Below are positions 1-9,616 of a stretch of 64,000 bases of DNA, in pieces. The notes beneath the pieces were generated by a model, which saw only the letters and a list, made by a program, of their open reading frames with translations, searched no databases and was not told the DNA's origin. Within the stretch, counting starts at the first letter, position 1, and the number at the start of each line of letters is the position of its first letter. The DNA lies in assembly GCA_963728155.1 (NCBI GenBank), contig CAVSJF010000006.1:682001-746000 (forward strand), read 5' to 3'. Made by a program: the position numbers and the translations under genes. The DNA is from JACVRW01 sp963728155 (GTDB lineage: Bacteria > Actinomycetota > Thermoleophilia > Solirubrobacterales > Thermoleophilaceae).

Positions 1-82
1 CCGCCGTTTCGGCACATCCCGGGCCGCGGAGTCCGGATAGGCTGCGCCTCGACTCAGACTCACCCAACCGAAGGAGACACGA

Positions 83-577
83 ATGGCGAATCTCGTAGCC
101 ATCGCCTATGACGACGTCGATGAGGCCCAGCAGGTGATGGGGACCATCGGCGGCCTCGTGAAGGAACATTCGCTGACCCTCGACGACGCGGTCATCGTCG
201 AGCACAAGGCCAACGGGAAGATGAAGCTCCACCAACCCTCGCTGGCCGGCGTCGGGGCCGCCAGCGGCGCTCTCTGGGGCGGACTGATCGGCCTCATCTT
301 CTTCATGCCCCTCCTGGGCATGGCCGTAGGAGCCGCCACCGGCGCGGCCACCGGCGCCCTGAGCGACTACGGAATCGACAACGACATGATGAAGCAGCTC
401 GGCGAGAAGCTTCCCGAGGGCGGCGCGGCGGTGTTCGTGCTCGTGCGCGAGGCCACCGCCGACAAGGTCGTGCCCGAGGTCGCGAAATACGGCGGCCACC
501 TGATCCAGAGCTCACTCTCCAACGAGCAGGAGACCGCGCTGCAGGAGGCACTCGACAACCGCGGCGCCGCCGCCTAG
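83..577 (+). CDS. DUF1269-family membrane protein
   Basis: A 164-residue protein resembling the DUF1269 family. An N-terminal alpha/beta segment (about residues 1-50) is followed by a Gly/Ala-rich hydrophobic stretch (about 53-92) with glycine-zipper spacing, containing GAASGALWGGLIG and GAATGAATGAL. A second soluble segment follows, with an EKLPEGGAAVFVLV core. The hydrophobic part probably inserts into the membrane or packs as a helical hairpin. The ATG is preceded by AAGGAG at suitable distance, so the start is well supported. The family is common in actinobacteria and has no established biochemical role. The next gene follows within about 45 bases on the same strand and may be cotranscribed. 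Confidence 0.85.
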   Translation: MANLVAIAYDDVDEAQQVMGTIGGLVKEHSLTLDDAVIVEHKANGKMKLHQPSLAGVGAASGALWGGLIGLIFFMPLLGMAVGAATGAATGALSDYGIDNDMMKQLGEKLPEGGAAVFVLVREATADKVVPEVAKYGGHLIQSSLSNEQETALQEALDNRGAAA

Positions 578-620
578 GGCGCAGACGACCGTTCGCGTCA
601 CCTACATCGGCCACGCCACC

Positions 621-1314
621 GTGCTGATCGAGCACGGTGGCGTGCGCCTGCTGACCGACCCCGTGCTGCGCCGGCGCGTTGCGCACCTTCGCCGCTACGG
701 ACCCGCCCCCGCGGTTCCCGGGGCCATCGACGCGGTCCTCCTCTCCCACCTGCACTACGACCACCTGGATCTGCCCAGCCTGCGCATGCTGGGCGCCGGC
801 GTGCGCGTGCTGGCGCCGCGCGGCTCGGGGCGCTTCCTCGCCCGGGCCGGCCTGAGGGCGGTCGAGGAGCTCTCGCCCGGGGAGGACACCGATGTGGAGG
901 GCCTGACCGTGGTGGCCACCCCGGCCGACCACGACTCCGGGCGGCGACCTGGCGGACCCCGAGCCGAGCCGGTCGGGTATCTGGTCGAGGCGGCGCAGCG
1001 GGTGTACTTCGCGGGCGACACCGACCTGTTCGGAGGCATGGCCCGCCTGGGACCGGTCGGGCTGGCGCTGTTGCCGGTGGCCGGGTGGGGGCCCAAGCTC
1101 GGCGCAGGGACACCTCGACCCCGAGCGGGCCGCCCGTGCCGCCGCCTTGGTTCGCGCGCGGATGGCCGTACCGATCCACTGGGGCACGCTGCGCCTCGGG
1201 CGCATGGGGGCGTGGTTCACCGAGCCGCCCCATCGCTTTGCCGCTCAGGCGGCCGAGCTGGCCCCGGACGTCGAAGTGCGAGTGCTCTCGCCCGGAGAGT
1301 CGCTCGAGCTGTAG
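621..1314 (+). CDS. MBL-fold metal-dependent hydrolase (frameshifted as sequenced)
   Basis: Metallo-beta-lactamase superfamily protein related to UlaG/YfhI-type hydrolases. The metal-binding HLHYDH motif lies near residue 43. Downstream are ATPADHDSG, FAGDTDLF and, after a frame change, a C-terminal PIHWGT motif. Homology leaves the first frame at about 1105 (after GWGPKLG) and resumes in another frame as GHLDPERA, running to a TAG at 1312-1314. One indel therefore interrupts the gene. The GTG at 621 is the first usable start, but the family-typical TYIGHATVLI block begins about 20 bases upstream in the same frame, so the true start is probably earlier, overlapping the DUF1269 gene. The substrate is unknown. 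Confidence 0.75.
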
Positions 1315-1357
1315 GCCTCATGGCCGAGTGAGAAGTACGACCGAACCGCGGATCAGT

Positions 1358-2435
1358 ATGGACGGCCGCATGGCCCGAAGCTTGCCCGAAGAGCAGCAGC
1401 CCAGCTACCGGGCCATCCTGCGCGTGGTGATCACCGTCGTGCTCAGCGCGCTGGCGCTCTACCTGATCTATCGCGTGCGCGAGCCACTCAGCTGGATCGC
1501 CCTGGGCGGCTTCGTGGCCGTCGCCGCCACCGGGCCGGTCAACCTGCTGAGCCGAAAGCTGCCGCGCGGGCTGGCGATCACCCTCGTCTACGTCGGGATC
1601 ATCCTCATTCCGATAGGCCTCGGGGCGATTCTCCTACCGCCCGTGGTCGAGCAGTCGCGTCCGGCTGGCCAACAACCTCCCCGACTACGCGCGGGAGCTC
1701 AACGACGCCTTCGAGGAGAACCCCACCCTGCGGGAGGCCAACGAGAAGTACGACATCACCACGAAGCTCGAGAACGCCGCCGAGAACCTCGTCAGCCGGC
1801 TGGGCGACGCCGCAGGCGCGCTGGTGACCATTGGCGCGAGCCTCGTGTCGTCGATCTTCGCGCTGGTCACGATCCTCGTGGTCAGCATGTTCCTGGTGGG
1901 CCGAGGCAAGCGATGGCGCGACGCCGCGCTGCGCCAACGCCCGCCCCATCAGGCGGAGCGCATCACGCGGGCCACCGACAAGATCGCCTACGCGGTGGGC
2001 TCCTACGTGGGCGGTGCGCTCGCCCAGGCCAGCGTCGCCGGCGTCGCCGCCTGGATCATGCTCGTGATCCTCGGCGTCCCCTCGCCCCTCCCCCTGGCGG
2101 TGGTCATCTTCCTGCTCGATCTGATCCCGCTGGTGGGCGCCACGCTGGGGGCGGTCATCGTGGGCGTGGTCACCCTGTTCGTCGATTTCCCCACCACCAC
2201 GATCATCTGGGCGATCTTCGCCATCGCCTACCAGCAGTTCGAGAACTACGTGGTGCAACCGCGGATCCAGAGCCGGGCCGTGTCGCTCGACCCGTTCCTC
2301 GTGGTGGTGGCGGCCCTGTTCGGGGGAGCGCTGCTGGGCGTGATCGGCGCGCTCTTCTCGATACCCACCGCCGCCGCCATCCAGATCGCGGTGCGCGAGT
2401 GGCTCGAGTACCGCCGCGAGTACCGGGCGGCCTAG
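1358..2435 (+). CDS. AI-2E family transporter (frameshifted)
   Basis: Polytopic membrane protein of the AI-2E/PerM permease family, about 359 residues once a single frameshift near 1660 is repaired. The first part (ATG 1358) has two to three hydrophobic segments ending at LPPVVEQ. After the shift, a soluble region rich in Glu/Asn (LPDYARELNDAF) precedes the hydrophobic core with FLLDLIPLVGATLGA and the family-typical YQQFENYVVQPRI. Members export small molecules or ions; the AI-2 substrate was shown only for some, so no substrate is claimed. A second in-frame ATG lies at 1370. It follows the MBL gene on the same strand with a 43-base gap. Confidence 0.82.
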
Positions 2436-2461
2436 CCGACCACGCGTCCTACGTCAGCCGT

Positions 2462-3777
2462 TCAGCGCACACTCGCAGGCGCCGGCAACCGCGCCAGCAG
2501 CCTCCGGTAACGGTCCATCACCGGCTTGGGGAAATCGGCGTGGGTCTGGGTGCGCAGGCGCTCCACCCGCTCGCGGTGGAAGGGGCTCGAGCGGTTCTCG
2601 TTGTGGCCGATCACGTTGCGGGTGGCGATCCCGTAGCGGCCCTGAAGGCGCGCGGGTCAGCCGCAGTGAGGCGGCGCGCTGGGCGGCGTTGCCCATCACC
2701 TGCGCGTCGCTCGTGCCCACGTGCTCGATGCCGATCGCCGTGTAGTTGAGCCCGACGGCATGGCGGCACATGAGCTCGAGCGAGACCAGCTGGTAGATCG
2801 TCCCGTCGCGATCGATCACGAAGTGCGCGCAGGTCCCCGGGAGCTCGTTGAGCTCCGGGTCGGGCACGTTGGGCGCGAAGGTGTTGAAGACCGGCGGGAA
2901 GCTCGTCGGTGACCGTGTAGTGCTCGACGATGACCTTCGGGTCGAGCAGGCGATGCTCGTCGATGCCGTAGTGCCGTCGCGAGTAGCCGCGCATGTCGGC
3001 CTTGCGCTGCTCGCCGAAGGGGATCGGCTTGGGCACGAGGCGCGGCGGGGCGATCGACCGCGCGAGGCCGAGCACCGCGCCGGCGTGGCGGCGAACGCCG
3101 CCCCGGGTCAGGGCGCCCCCGGGCAGCTCGACCACGAAGGCGCTGTCGCCCGCGAAGGTCGTGTTCTGCCAGGAGGTGGCCGTGCCGTGATAGGCGGGCA
3201 GCGAACGACGCGGCAGCCCGCTCGCGCGCGAGTAGCGCCTCTCCAGCACCGGATCGCCGGTGCTCTTGACCACCATCGTCAGGGCCTGGTGGTACCAGAG
3301 CGTCACGCGCGGACGCTCGCGTTCGACGAAGCTCTGCAGGGCCTGCGTCTCCGGTTCGGACGCCGGTCCGCCGCCCGACTCGTACACGCCGTCCTGCGGG
3401 CGCCAGCGGTAGGGGAAGTTGCGGTTGAGATCCACGCCGCGCGCGTTGTGGCGCGCGGCGGCGGAGGCGCCGTCCGGGTTGGCCTGGGGAACCAGCCAGA
3501 GGGCCGTCCCGCGGGGCGGGCGCAGGCGGCGCAGGCGCGCGATCACGGCCTCGCCCGCCCGCTCGTTGCCGTGCACCGAGCCCACCGCCAGGATCTTCAC
3601 ACGCGCGCGCGGCGAGCCCACCAGGAGAGCGCGGATCGGCCGGCCCTCGGCCGAGCGCCCGATCACGGTCTCCGCCCCGGCGGTGGCCCGTGCCGGTTCG
3701 GCCATCGGAGAGGGCGGCTCCAGCTGGCCCGCAGCCAGCGCCGCGGCGGCCGCGAACGCGGCGGAGAGAGCGGACAT
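2462..3777 (-). CDS. M14 zinc carboxypeptidase fused to AmpD/PGRP-type amidase (frameshifted)
   Basis: Two peptidoglycan-acting domains in one secreted protein. The N-terminus (ATG 3777) has a hydrophobic signal-like segment. Next comes an M14 metallopeptidase domain with zinc motif HGNE (about residue 69), NPDG, DLNRNFPY, WYHQ and the catalytic-Glu segment FVVELPGG. The C-terminal part matches N-acetylmuramoyl-L-alanine amidases: VEHYTVTD, CAHFVIDRDGTIYQLV, AIGIEHVG and, after another shift, YGIATRNVIGHNEN with a zinc His. Indels fall near 2903 and 2650; read through, the protein ends at a TGA at 2462-2464. The pairing implies cleavage of both stem-peptide and amide bonds of muropeptides. 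It is transcribed away from the RNase D gene. Confidence 0.75.
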
Positions 3778-3804
3778 TGCCCTGAGTATGGTGGCGCACT
3801 ACTC

Positions 3805-4963
3805 GTGACCTCGACGCTGGCCCAGCAGGCCGCGACCCACAAGCGGGTCGCGATCGACACGGAGTTCGTGTCCGAGCGCCGCTACCAGGCGCTGCTGTGC
3901 CTGGCCCAGGTCGCCGTGCCCGATCCCGGCTCACCCGACGGGGTGCTGACCGAGGTGATCGACCCGCTCGGCGACGACCCGCCCGATCCCGCGCCGCTCG
4001 CCCGGGTGCTGGCCGATCCGGAGGTGGAGGTCGTGGTGCACGCCGGGCGCCAGGACATCGCCATCCTGCGACGCGTATGGCAGACCGAGGTCACCAACGT
4101 GTTCGACACCCAGCTGGCCGCCGGCTTCCTGGGAATGGGAAACCAGGAGGGCTACGAGTCGCTGGTGCGCAAGGCGCTCGACGTGCGCCTCAAGGGCTCC
4201 GAGGGGTTCACCAAGTGGGACCGCCGGCCGCTCACCGCCCAGCAGCTCGAATACGCCGGGGACGACGCCCGGCTGCTGCTCGCGCTCGGCGCTGAGCTCG
4301 AGCGCCGGCTGACCGAGCGCGGCCGCCTGCACTGGGCCCGCGAGGAATGCCGCGCGCTGGAGAGCTCGAGCGACGAGCGCAGCCCCGAGCGCGTTTACTC
4401 GCGGCTGCCGCGCCTCGGGCGACTCAACCAGCAGGCACGCGCGGTCGCCCTCGAGCTGGTCGAGTGGCGCGAGCAGACCGCGCAGTCGATGGATCGCCCG
4501 GCCGGCTACGTGCTGCCCGACCAAGCCCTGATCGAGCTCGCGCGGCGAACCCCCGGCGACGCTGCCGGACTCGAGCAGATCCGCGGGCTGCCCGCCCAGA
4601 CGCATGCACCGGCGCGGCGACCGCCTGCTCGAGGCGATTCGCCGCGGGCGCGATCGCCAGGGTCCCCCACCCCCTCCCGAGCCGCCCGGCCGTGACCCCG
4701 CCGATGCCCCGCTCGTGTCGCTCGCCCAGGCCCTGGTGCGCCAGCGGTCGGTGGAGGAAGGGGTGGCGGTGGAGCTGATCGCCACCCAATCCGAGCTGAG
4801 CGCGCTGGTCACCGCCCTGCGCAGGGGCGGCGACGGCGACGGGGTACGGGTGGCCGAGGGCTGGCGCAGGGAGCTCGTGGGCAACTCGCTGGTCGATCTG
4901 GTCGCCGGGCGGCTCGCGCTGAGCGTGGGACCGGACGGCGAGCTGCGCATCAGCCCGATCTAG
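3805..4963 (+). CDS. rnd: Ribonuclease D (frameshifted near 4600)
   Basis: A 3'-5' exoribonuclease of the DEDDy superfamily that acts on tRNA and small stable RNA ends. Exo I is DTEF (D18, E20), Exo II lies in VVVHAGRQDIAIL, and Exo III is YAGDDARLLL with the Tyr of the DEDDy class. An HRDC-like helical domain follows (LNQQARAVALELVEWRE, DRPAGYVLPDQALIELA). Near 4600 the frame changes and the C-terminus continues as LLEAIRRGR to LRISPI, ending at 4963. This last segment has a second HRDC-like helix set. The GTG at 3805 is the only start compatible with the conserved N-terminus. The 3' end lies 4 bases from the convergent unknown gene. Confidence 0.85.
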
Positions 4964-4967
4964 GTCA

Positions 4968-5897
4968 TCAGAGCCCGGGCGGAAGCTCTCCGGCGTCGAT
5001 CAGCCGCCGGATCTCACCGGCCCTGCGCGAGTTCAGGTTCACGTGGCGCTGACCGACGCTCGGCTTCTCGCTGAGCAGCCCGGCGGCCAGCAGCTCCTCG
5101 CCCACCTCGTAGGCCAGCGCGCGCTCGTTGCCCGCGAAGCCGCGGGCCAGGTGATCGAAGGCGGTGTGGTAGCCGCCCCACTTCCCCATGCCGTCAAGCC
5201 TCTGCAGGATGCGCCGCATCGCCCGCCGGCGCGGGTCGGAGTCGTCGTGGGCCCGCGCCACCGAGCCCTCGGGCTCGAGCAGGGCCAGTAGCCGAGGCTC
5301 GAGTGCCTCGATCGACTCGTCGTCGAGCGGCGATCCGCCCAGGCGCGCGACCGCCTCGGCCACGCGCAGCGGATGGGTGGCCCCGATCGGCGGGCGCAGA
5401 TCCTCAGGCCCAATCGGATGGGCGGGAAAGAGCAGCACGCCGGCGCGAAGGCGATCGATCCCGGCGGCGCTCTCGTCGAGCGCCTCGCGAGCGTACTCGG
5501 CGCCCAGCCGAGGATCGGAAGAGGGAAAGCTGAGCGCCAGGAAACCCTCGTGGGAGCCGAGCCGCAGGCCAAGCTCCTCGCCGCTGCGAGGCGGCCCCGC
5601 CTCCCCCGCCTCGGATAGGCAGGCCGCCGCAGCGGCAGCCACCGCGCCGCCGCGCTCGGTGACCGCGCCGGGATCGGCTCGCAGCTCGGGAGCGAGCGGC
5701 AGCACCGCCACGACCGAACTCTCCGCCGGGGCCACCACCAGGACGATCGGGCGCTCGCGGCCTGTGCGCGGCTCGGCGAGCTCTCGCGCGCCGCGCTCGA
5801 GCTCGGTGCGAAGCAGCTTGCGCAGCCGGGCCGATGACTCGGGCTTGGCCTCGACTCCGCCGGCGTCGCTCAACGCCTGCTCGAGCTCGCTTTTCAT
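4968..5897 (-). CDS. Unknown protein with possible C-terminal winged-helix-like domain
   Basis: 309 residues, ATG start at 5897. I do not recognise the family. Residues about 45-75 form a hydrophobic beta-rich core (PIVLVVAPAESSVVAVLPLAP). The middle is Ala/Glu-rich and acidic, with GFLALSFPSSDP and VLLFPAHPIGPEDLRPP. The last 75 residues (from YHTAFDHLARGF) alternate helices with a basic strand (RHVNLNSRRAGEIRRLI), suggesting a small winged-helix fold. This is a structural guess only. No signal peptide or membrane segment is evident. It is divergent from the next gene across about 31 bases, so the two may share a promoter region. Confidence 0.65.
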   Translation of the reverse strand: MKSELEQALSDAGGVEAKPESSARLRKLLRTELERGARELAEPRTGRERPIVLVVAPAESSVVAVLPLAPELRADPGAVTERGGAVAAAAAACLSEAGEAGPPRSGEELGLRLGSHEGFLALSFPSSDPRLGAEYAREALDESAAGIDRLRAGVLLFPAHPIGPEDLRPPIGATHPLRVAEAVARLGGSPLDDESIEALEPRLLALLEPEGSVARAHDDSDPRRRAMRRILQRLDGMGKWGGYHTAFDHLARGFAGNERALAYEVGEELLAAGLLSEKPSVGQRHVNLNSRRAGEIRRLIDAGELPPGL

Positions 5898-5928
5898 GAA
5901 CCAAATCTAGGGGTAGGAGCTGAGCAGA

Positions 5929-6411
5929 TTGGCCGACAAGCTGCTGCGCATCTACCTTCAGGACCACCTCGCGGGCGCGACCGGCGGCCTGGAACTGGCC
6001 CGTCGCGCGCGGGGCGCGACGCAGGGCACCACCTACGGGGACGCGCTGGCGAAACTGGCCGAGGAGATCGAGGACGACCGGCGGGCGCTCGAAAGCATCA
6101 TGGAGGACTTCGGATTCGGCGCCGACCGGGCCAAGAACGCGGTCTTCTGGGCCGCCGAGAAGGCGGGGCGGCTCAAGCTCAACGGCCAGCTCACCGGCAG
6201 CTCGCCGCTCTCGCGGCTGATCGAGATCGAGGGCCTGCTCACGGGCATCAACGGCAAGCTCTCGCTGTGGAGCGCGCTGCTCGAGATCGCCCCGTCCGAG
6301 CCGCGCCTGGACGCCGGCCGGCTCACCGGATTGCTGGAGCGCGGGCGGGCCCAACTGGCCACCGTCGAGGAGCTTCGGGACCGGGCAGCACGCGATGCGC
6401 TAAGTGCGTAA
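5929..6411 (+). CDS. Unknown helical protein (ferritin-like bundle possible)
   Basis: 160 residues, predicted almost wholly helical, starting at TTG 5929 with a GGAG-like ribosome site upstream (TAGGAGCTGAG). The heptad-like pattern (IYLQDHLAGATGGLELARRA, AKLAEEIEDDRRALESIMEDFG, SRLIEIEGLLTGINGKLSLWSAL) is compatible with a four-helix bundle of the ferritin-like type, and similar proteins occur in actinobacteria without assigned function. Acidic residues (EEIEDD, IEIE) could bind metal, but a clear ExxH pair is missing, so metal binding is not claimed. It is divergent from the upstream unknown gene and about 100 bases from the DUF1800 gene. Confidence 0.65.
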   Translation: MADKLLRIYLQDHLAGATGGLELARRARGATQGTTYGDALAKLAEEIEDDRRALESIMEDFGFGADRAKNAVFWAAEKAGRLKLNGQLTGSSPLSRLIEIEGLLTGINGKLSLWSALLEIAPSEPRLDAGRLTGLLERGRAQLATVEELRDRAARDALSA

Positions 6412-6510
6412 GCGCCCAAACTGCGGCCTTCGCCGCCCTAAGTGGTGCAATAGCTGACTTGCCCGAATCCGGCACTTTGTGCCCGCCGATCGCTGTAATC
6501 ATCGCGGACC

Positions 6511-7875
6511 GTGTCACGGAAGAACAAGAGGCGGCACGGAGGCCGCGCCGGCTGGAACGAAGCTCACGTCAGACGTCTGTTCTGGCGCGCGGGCTTCGGA
6601 GCCACCCCCCGGGAGGCTCGTCACTGGGCTCGGCGCGGCAAGTCCGCGACGATCCGCTGGCTGCTGAACGGGGGCGTGGCGCCGGTCCCGCGCATCGCGG
6701 CTCCCCGCCTCGAGGGGGAGACGCTCGACCCGGTCAACGAATACGGCCACGACGTGCTGTGGTGGCTCGACCGCATGATCCGCTCGCCGCGGCCGCTGCA
6801 GGAGAAGCTCACCCTGTTCTGGCACGACCACTTCGCCACCACCGACCAGGACACGCCCCTGATGCTGGCCCAGAATCGCACCCTGCGCCGGCACGCCCTG
6901 GGGCGCTTCCCCGCCCTGCTGGCGGACATCACGCGCGACCCGGCGATGCTGCTGCACCTGTCGCTCGCCAACTCCGACCCTGAGGCTCCCAACGAGAACT
7001 ACGCGCGCGAGCTGATGGAGCTCTACACGCTCGGCCGGGGATACAAGGAGCGCGATATCCGCCAGGCGGCGCGCGCGCTGACCGGCTTTCGCTCGGATTA
7101 CCAGGACGACGGAAACGTGCGCACCTACTACGACCGCGAGTATCACGACTCCGGGCGCAAGCGGATCTTCCGCGATACCGGGCGCTTCGACTGGAAGGAC
7201 GTGCTGAGCCTCTGCGTGCGCCACCCGGCCCACGCGCCGTTCATCACGGGAAAGCTCTGGGAGTACTTCGTCGGCTCACCGCCGTCGCGTCGTGAGAAGG
7301 CGCAGCTGGCGTCGCTCTACAAGCGCTCGAAGCTCCGCGTGAAGCCCGTGGTCGCGGCCATCCTGGCCGACTCCGCTCTCTACCGCGACCTCGATTCGCC
7401 CGGGATGGTCAAGTCTCCGGTCGTGTACGTCGCCGGAGCGCTTCGCACGACCTCGCAGGGGATCGACCGCGAGAACTGGGGCTGGATGCTCAACAGCATG
7501 GGCCAAATGCCGTTCCGCCCACCCTCGGTGGCGGGATGGGACTGGGGCACCGCCTGGCTCTCGACCAACAGCATGCGGGTGCGCTTCGACGCGGCCAACA
7601 ACCTGCTCGACACGCCGAGGCTCCAGGTGGCCGAGGACTCCACGCCGGTCAAGCTGTCCCCCGAGCAGGCCTTCGCCCGGGCGCGCCGCGCGGTCGGCGA
7701 TCCCTGGGTGTCCGAGCGCACGCGCCGCGAGCTGCTCAAGGTGGCCAAGCGCCTCCTCACCGAGCGCGACCTGCCCGACGGCGAGTGGCGCCAACCCCGG
7801 CAGGAGCGCGCCGACATGTGCCAACGCGTACTTCGCCAGCTGATGCTGGCCGGCCCCGACGGACAGGTGCACTGA
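6511..7875 (+). CDS. DUF1800 domain protein
   Basis: A 454-residue DUF1800 protein starting at GTG 6511. Family blocks are visible: HVRRLFWRAGFGATPREA near the N-terminus, PLQEKLTLFWHDHFATT, NENYARELMELYTLG (about residues 161-175), a DIRQAARALTGFR block, and C-terminal PFRPPSVAGWDWG with WLSTNSM. Family members are almost always encoded beside a DUF1501 gene, as here with a 4-base gap. Their biochemical role is not established; large exported polysaccharide- or surface-associated functions have been proposed. No obvious signal peptide: the N-terminus is strongly basic (RKNKRRHGGR). Confidence 0.88.
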   Translation: MSRKNKRRHGGRAGWNEAHVRRLFWRAGFGATPREARHWARRGKSATIRWLLNGGVAPVPRIAAPRLEGETLDPVNEYGHDVLWWLDRMIRSPRPLQEKLTLFWHDHFATTDQDTPLMLAQNRTLRRHALGRFPALLADITRDPAMLLHLSLANSDPEAPNENYARELMELYTLGRGYKERDIRQAARALTGFRSDYQDDGNVRTYYDREYHDSGRKRIFRDTGRFDWKDVLSLCVRHPAHAPFITGKLWEYFVGSPPSRREKAQLASLYKRSKLRVKPVVAAILADSALYRDLDSPGMVKSPVVYVAGALRTTSQGIDRENWGWMLNSMGQMPFRPPSVAGWDWGTAWLSTNSMRVRFDAANNLLDTPRLQVAEDSTPVKLSPEQAFARARRAVGDPWVSERTRRELLKVAKRLLTERDLPDGEWRQPRQERADMCQRVLRQLMLAGPDGQVH

Positions 7876-7879
7876 GGAC

Positions 7880-9220
7880 ATGAGCCGCCACCACGCCTGC
7901 GACGATTTCCACCACACCAAGGAGAACGTCCGCCGCGATTACCTGGGCGGGCCTTCGCTCACCCGCCGGCAGGTGCTCGGCGCCGGCCTCGGCGCGGGCC
8001 TTGCGCTCTACACGAGCCGGGCCATGCCGCTCACGGAGGTCTTCGACGCGGCGGCGGCCGAGGCCGCGGCCGCGCCCGACGCATCGGTGTTCGTGTCGGT
8101 CTTCCTGCCCGGCGGAGTCGACCTGCTCGACACGCTCGTGCCCCTGCACGACTACGGCCGCTACGCCGACCTCCACCCACAGCTGCGGGTGGAGGGAGTG
8201 GCGCTGCCGGGTACGCCCTTCGGAGTTCACCCCTCGCTGTCCCGCGGCGTGGGGGGCGGCATCAAGGGCCTCTACGAACGCGGCAAGATCGGGTTTCTCC
8301 CCGGGATCGACTACGCCAATCCCGATCTCTCGCACTTCGCCTCCCGTCACTTCTGGGAAACCGGCCTGATCACCGATCGCAGCACGTCGGGCTGGCTCGG
8401 GCGCATGCTCGATCGCAGCGGAGGCGCCGACAATCCCCTGCAGGGTGTGTCAATGGGTTACGGGCTCTCGCCGCTGATGCGCTCCGGCGGGGCGCCGGTG
8501 GCTGCGGTCAACTCCCCCGGCGACGTCGACTTCTGGATCCGCGACGTCTGGGGAGAGGCGCAGACGGAGGCCATCAAGGCCTATGGGCGCCTCGGCCACG
8601 GAAAGAGCGGCAACAAGGCGCTCGAGGCGTCGCGCACGGCCGCGCGGCTGGCCAAGCAGGTGGCCGACCGGCTCGAGCCCTACGCCGAGAAGGACGGCGT
8701 CGACCCGCTCGCGTCGAGCATCCCCTACCCGGCTGAGAGCGACTTCGGCAACCGCCTGCGCTACCTCGCGGCGATGATCCAGAAGCCGCTCGGCATACGG
8801 GTGGCCGATGTCTCGGCCGACGGCGACTTCGACACCCACGACGACCAGGCCGAGCTCGGCGAGCTGCTCGTGGACGTGAGCGAGAGCCTGTCCGCCTTCC
8901 AGGCCGACCTCGAGGCTCGCGGAGTGGCGCACCGGACCCTCACCCTCGTGTGGTCGGAGTTCGGGCGCCGGCCGGAGGAGAACGGCTCCGGCACCGACCA
9001 CGGCGCGGGCGGCCTCGCCTGGGTGATGGGTGACCGCGCGCGCGGCGGAGTGCACAGCGACTACCCGAGCCTCAGCACCCTCGACGAGGACGACAACCTG
9101 CAGGTGACGATCGACTTTCGCCGCGTGTACTCGAGCCTGCTCGAGCAGTGGATGGGCACCGACGCCACCTCGGTCATCCCGAACTCCTCGGGGTTCGGCC
9201 GCGTGGCGCTGGTCACGTGA
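7880..9220 (+). CDS. DUF1501 domain protein with Tat-type signal
   Basis: 446 residues, ATG 7880. A twin-arginine-like signal (SLTRRQVLGAGLGAGLALYT, about residues 29-48) indicates folded export. The mature part matches DUF1501 proteins, which belong to the alkaline phosphatase/sulfatase-like fold: FVSVFLPGGVDLLDTLVP, LSHFASRHFWETG, TLTLVWSEFGRRPEENGSGTDHGAGG and a late VIPNSSGFG. The His/Asp residues of SEFGRR and GTDHGAGG are the likely metal-site remnants. It sits 4 bases after the DUF1800 gene, and its stop overlaps the GTG of the cupredoxin gene. This implies one translationally coupled unit. Confidence 0.88.
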   Translation: MSRHHACDDFHHTKENVRRDYLGGPSLTRRQVLGAGLGAGLALYTSRAMPLTEVFDAAAAEAAAAPDASVFVSVFLPGGVDLLDTLVPLHDYGRYADLHPQLRVEGVALPGTPFGVHPSLSRGVGGGIKGLYERGKIGFLPGIDYANPDLSHFASRHFWETGLITDRSTSGWLGRMLDRSGGADNPLQGVSMGYGLSPLMRSGGAPVAAVNSPGDVDFWIRDVWGEAQTEAIKAYGRLGHGKSGNKALEASRTAARLAKQVADRLEPYAEKDGVDPLASSIPYPAESDFGNRLRYLAAMIQKPLGIRVADVSADGDFDTHDDQAELGELLVDVSESLSAFQADLEARGVAHRTLTLVWSEFGRRPEENGSGTDHGAGGLAWVMGDRARGGVHSDYPSLSTLDEDDNLQVTIDFRRVYSSLLEQWMGTDATSVIPNSSGFGRVALVT

Positions 9221-9606
9221 GGCGAGCCCTCGTCGCGGGTCTGGCCCTGGCCTTGCTCGCGTCGGCGCCGGCGGTGACGGCGCACGGGTCGGCGGCCTCG
9301 GGCCCCACGGCGGTCGGTGTGGGCGAGCGCGAATGGCGAATCGCCCTATATCGCTCACAGGTTCCCGTGGGCCGCGTGCGCTTCAACGTCCGCAACTTCG
9401 GCGAGGACGACCACGACCTCGCCGTGCGCAACAGCCGCGGCAAGCTGGTGGGCGCCACTCCGGAGATCGAGCCCGGGGCCACCGAGAGCCTGGCGGTCAG
9501 GCTGCGGCGCGCGGGCCGCTTCGTCGTCTTCTGCTCACTCGAGGGCCACGAGGCGCTCGGCATGCGGGCGGTGTTGAAGGCCAAACGGCGCAAGCGCGGC
9601 CGGTAG
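9217..9606 (+). CDS. Secreted cupredoxin (blue copper) protein
   Basis: 129 residues starting at GTG 9217, whose last two bases overlap the DUF1501 stop (GTGA). A signal peptide (RRALVAGLALALLASAPAVTA) precedes a plastocyanin/azurin-like beta sandwich. The probable type 1 copper ligands are all present: His in DDHDLAV, then Cys, His and Met in CSLEGHEALGM. This gives a complete His-Cys-His-Met set, so electron transfer or copper carriage outside the membrane is likely. A lysine/arginine-rich tail ends the protein. Coupling to the DUF1800/DUF1501 pair suggests a shared extracytoplasmic process, which is inference. Confidence 0.82.
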   Translation: MRRALVAGLALALLASAPAVTAHGSAASGPTAVGVGEREWRIALYRSQVPVGRVRFNVRNFGEDDHDLAVRNSRGKLVGATPEIEPGATESLAVRLRRAGRFVVFCSLEGHEALGMRAVLKAKRRKRGR

Positions 9607-9616
9607 CCTGCACAGC

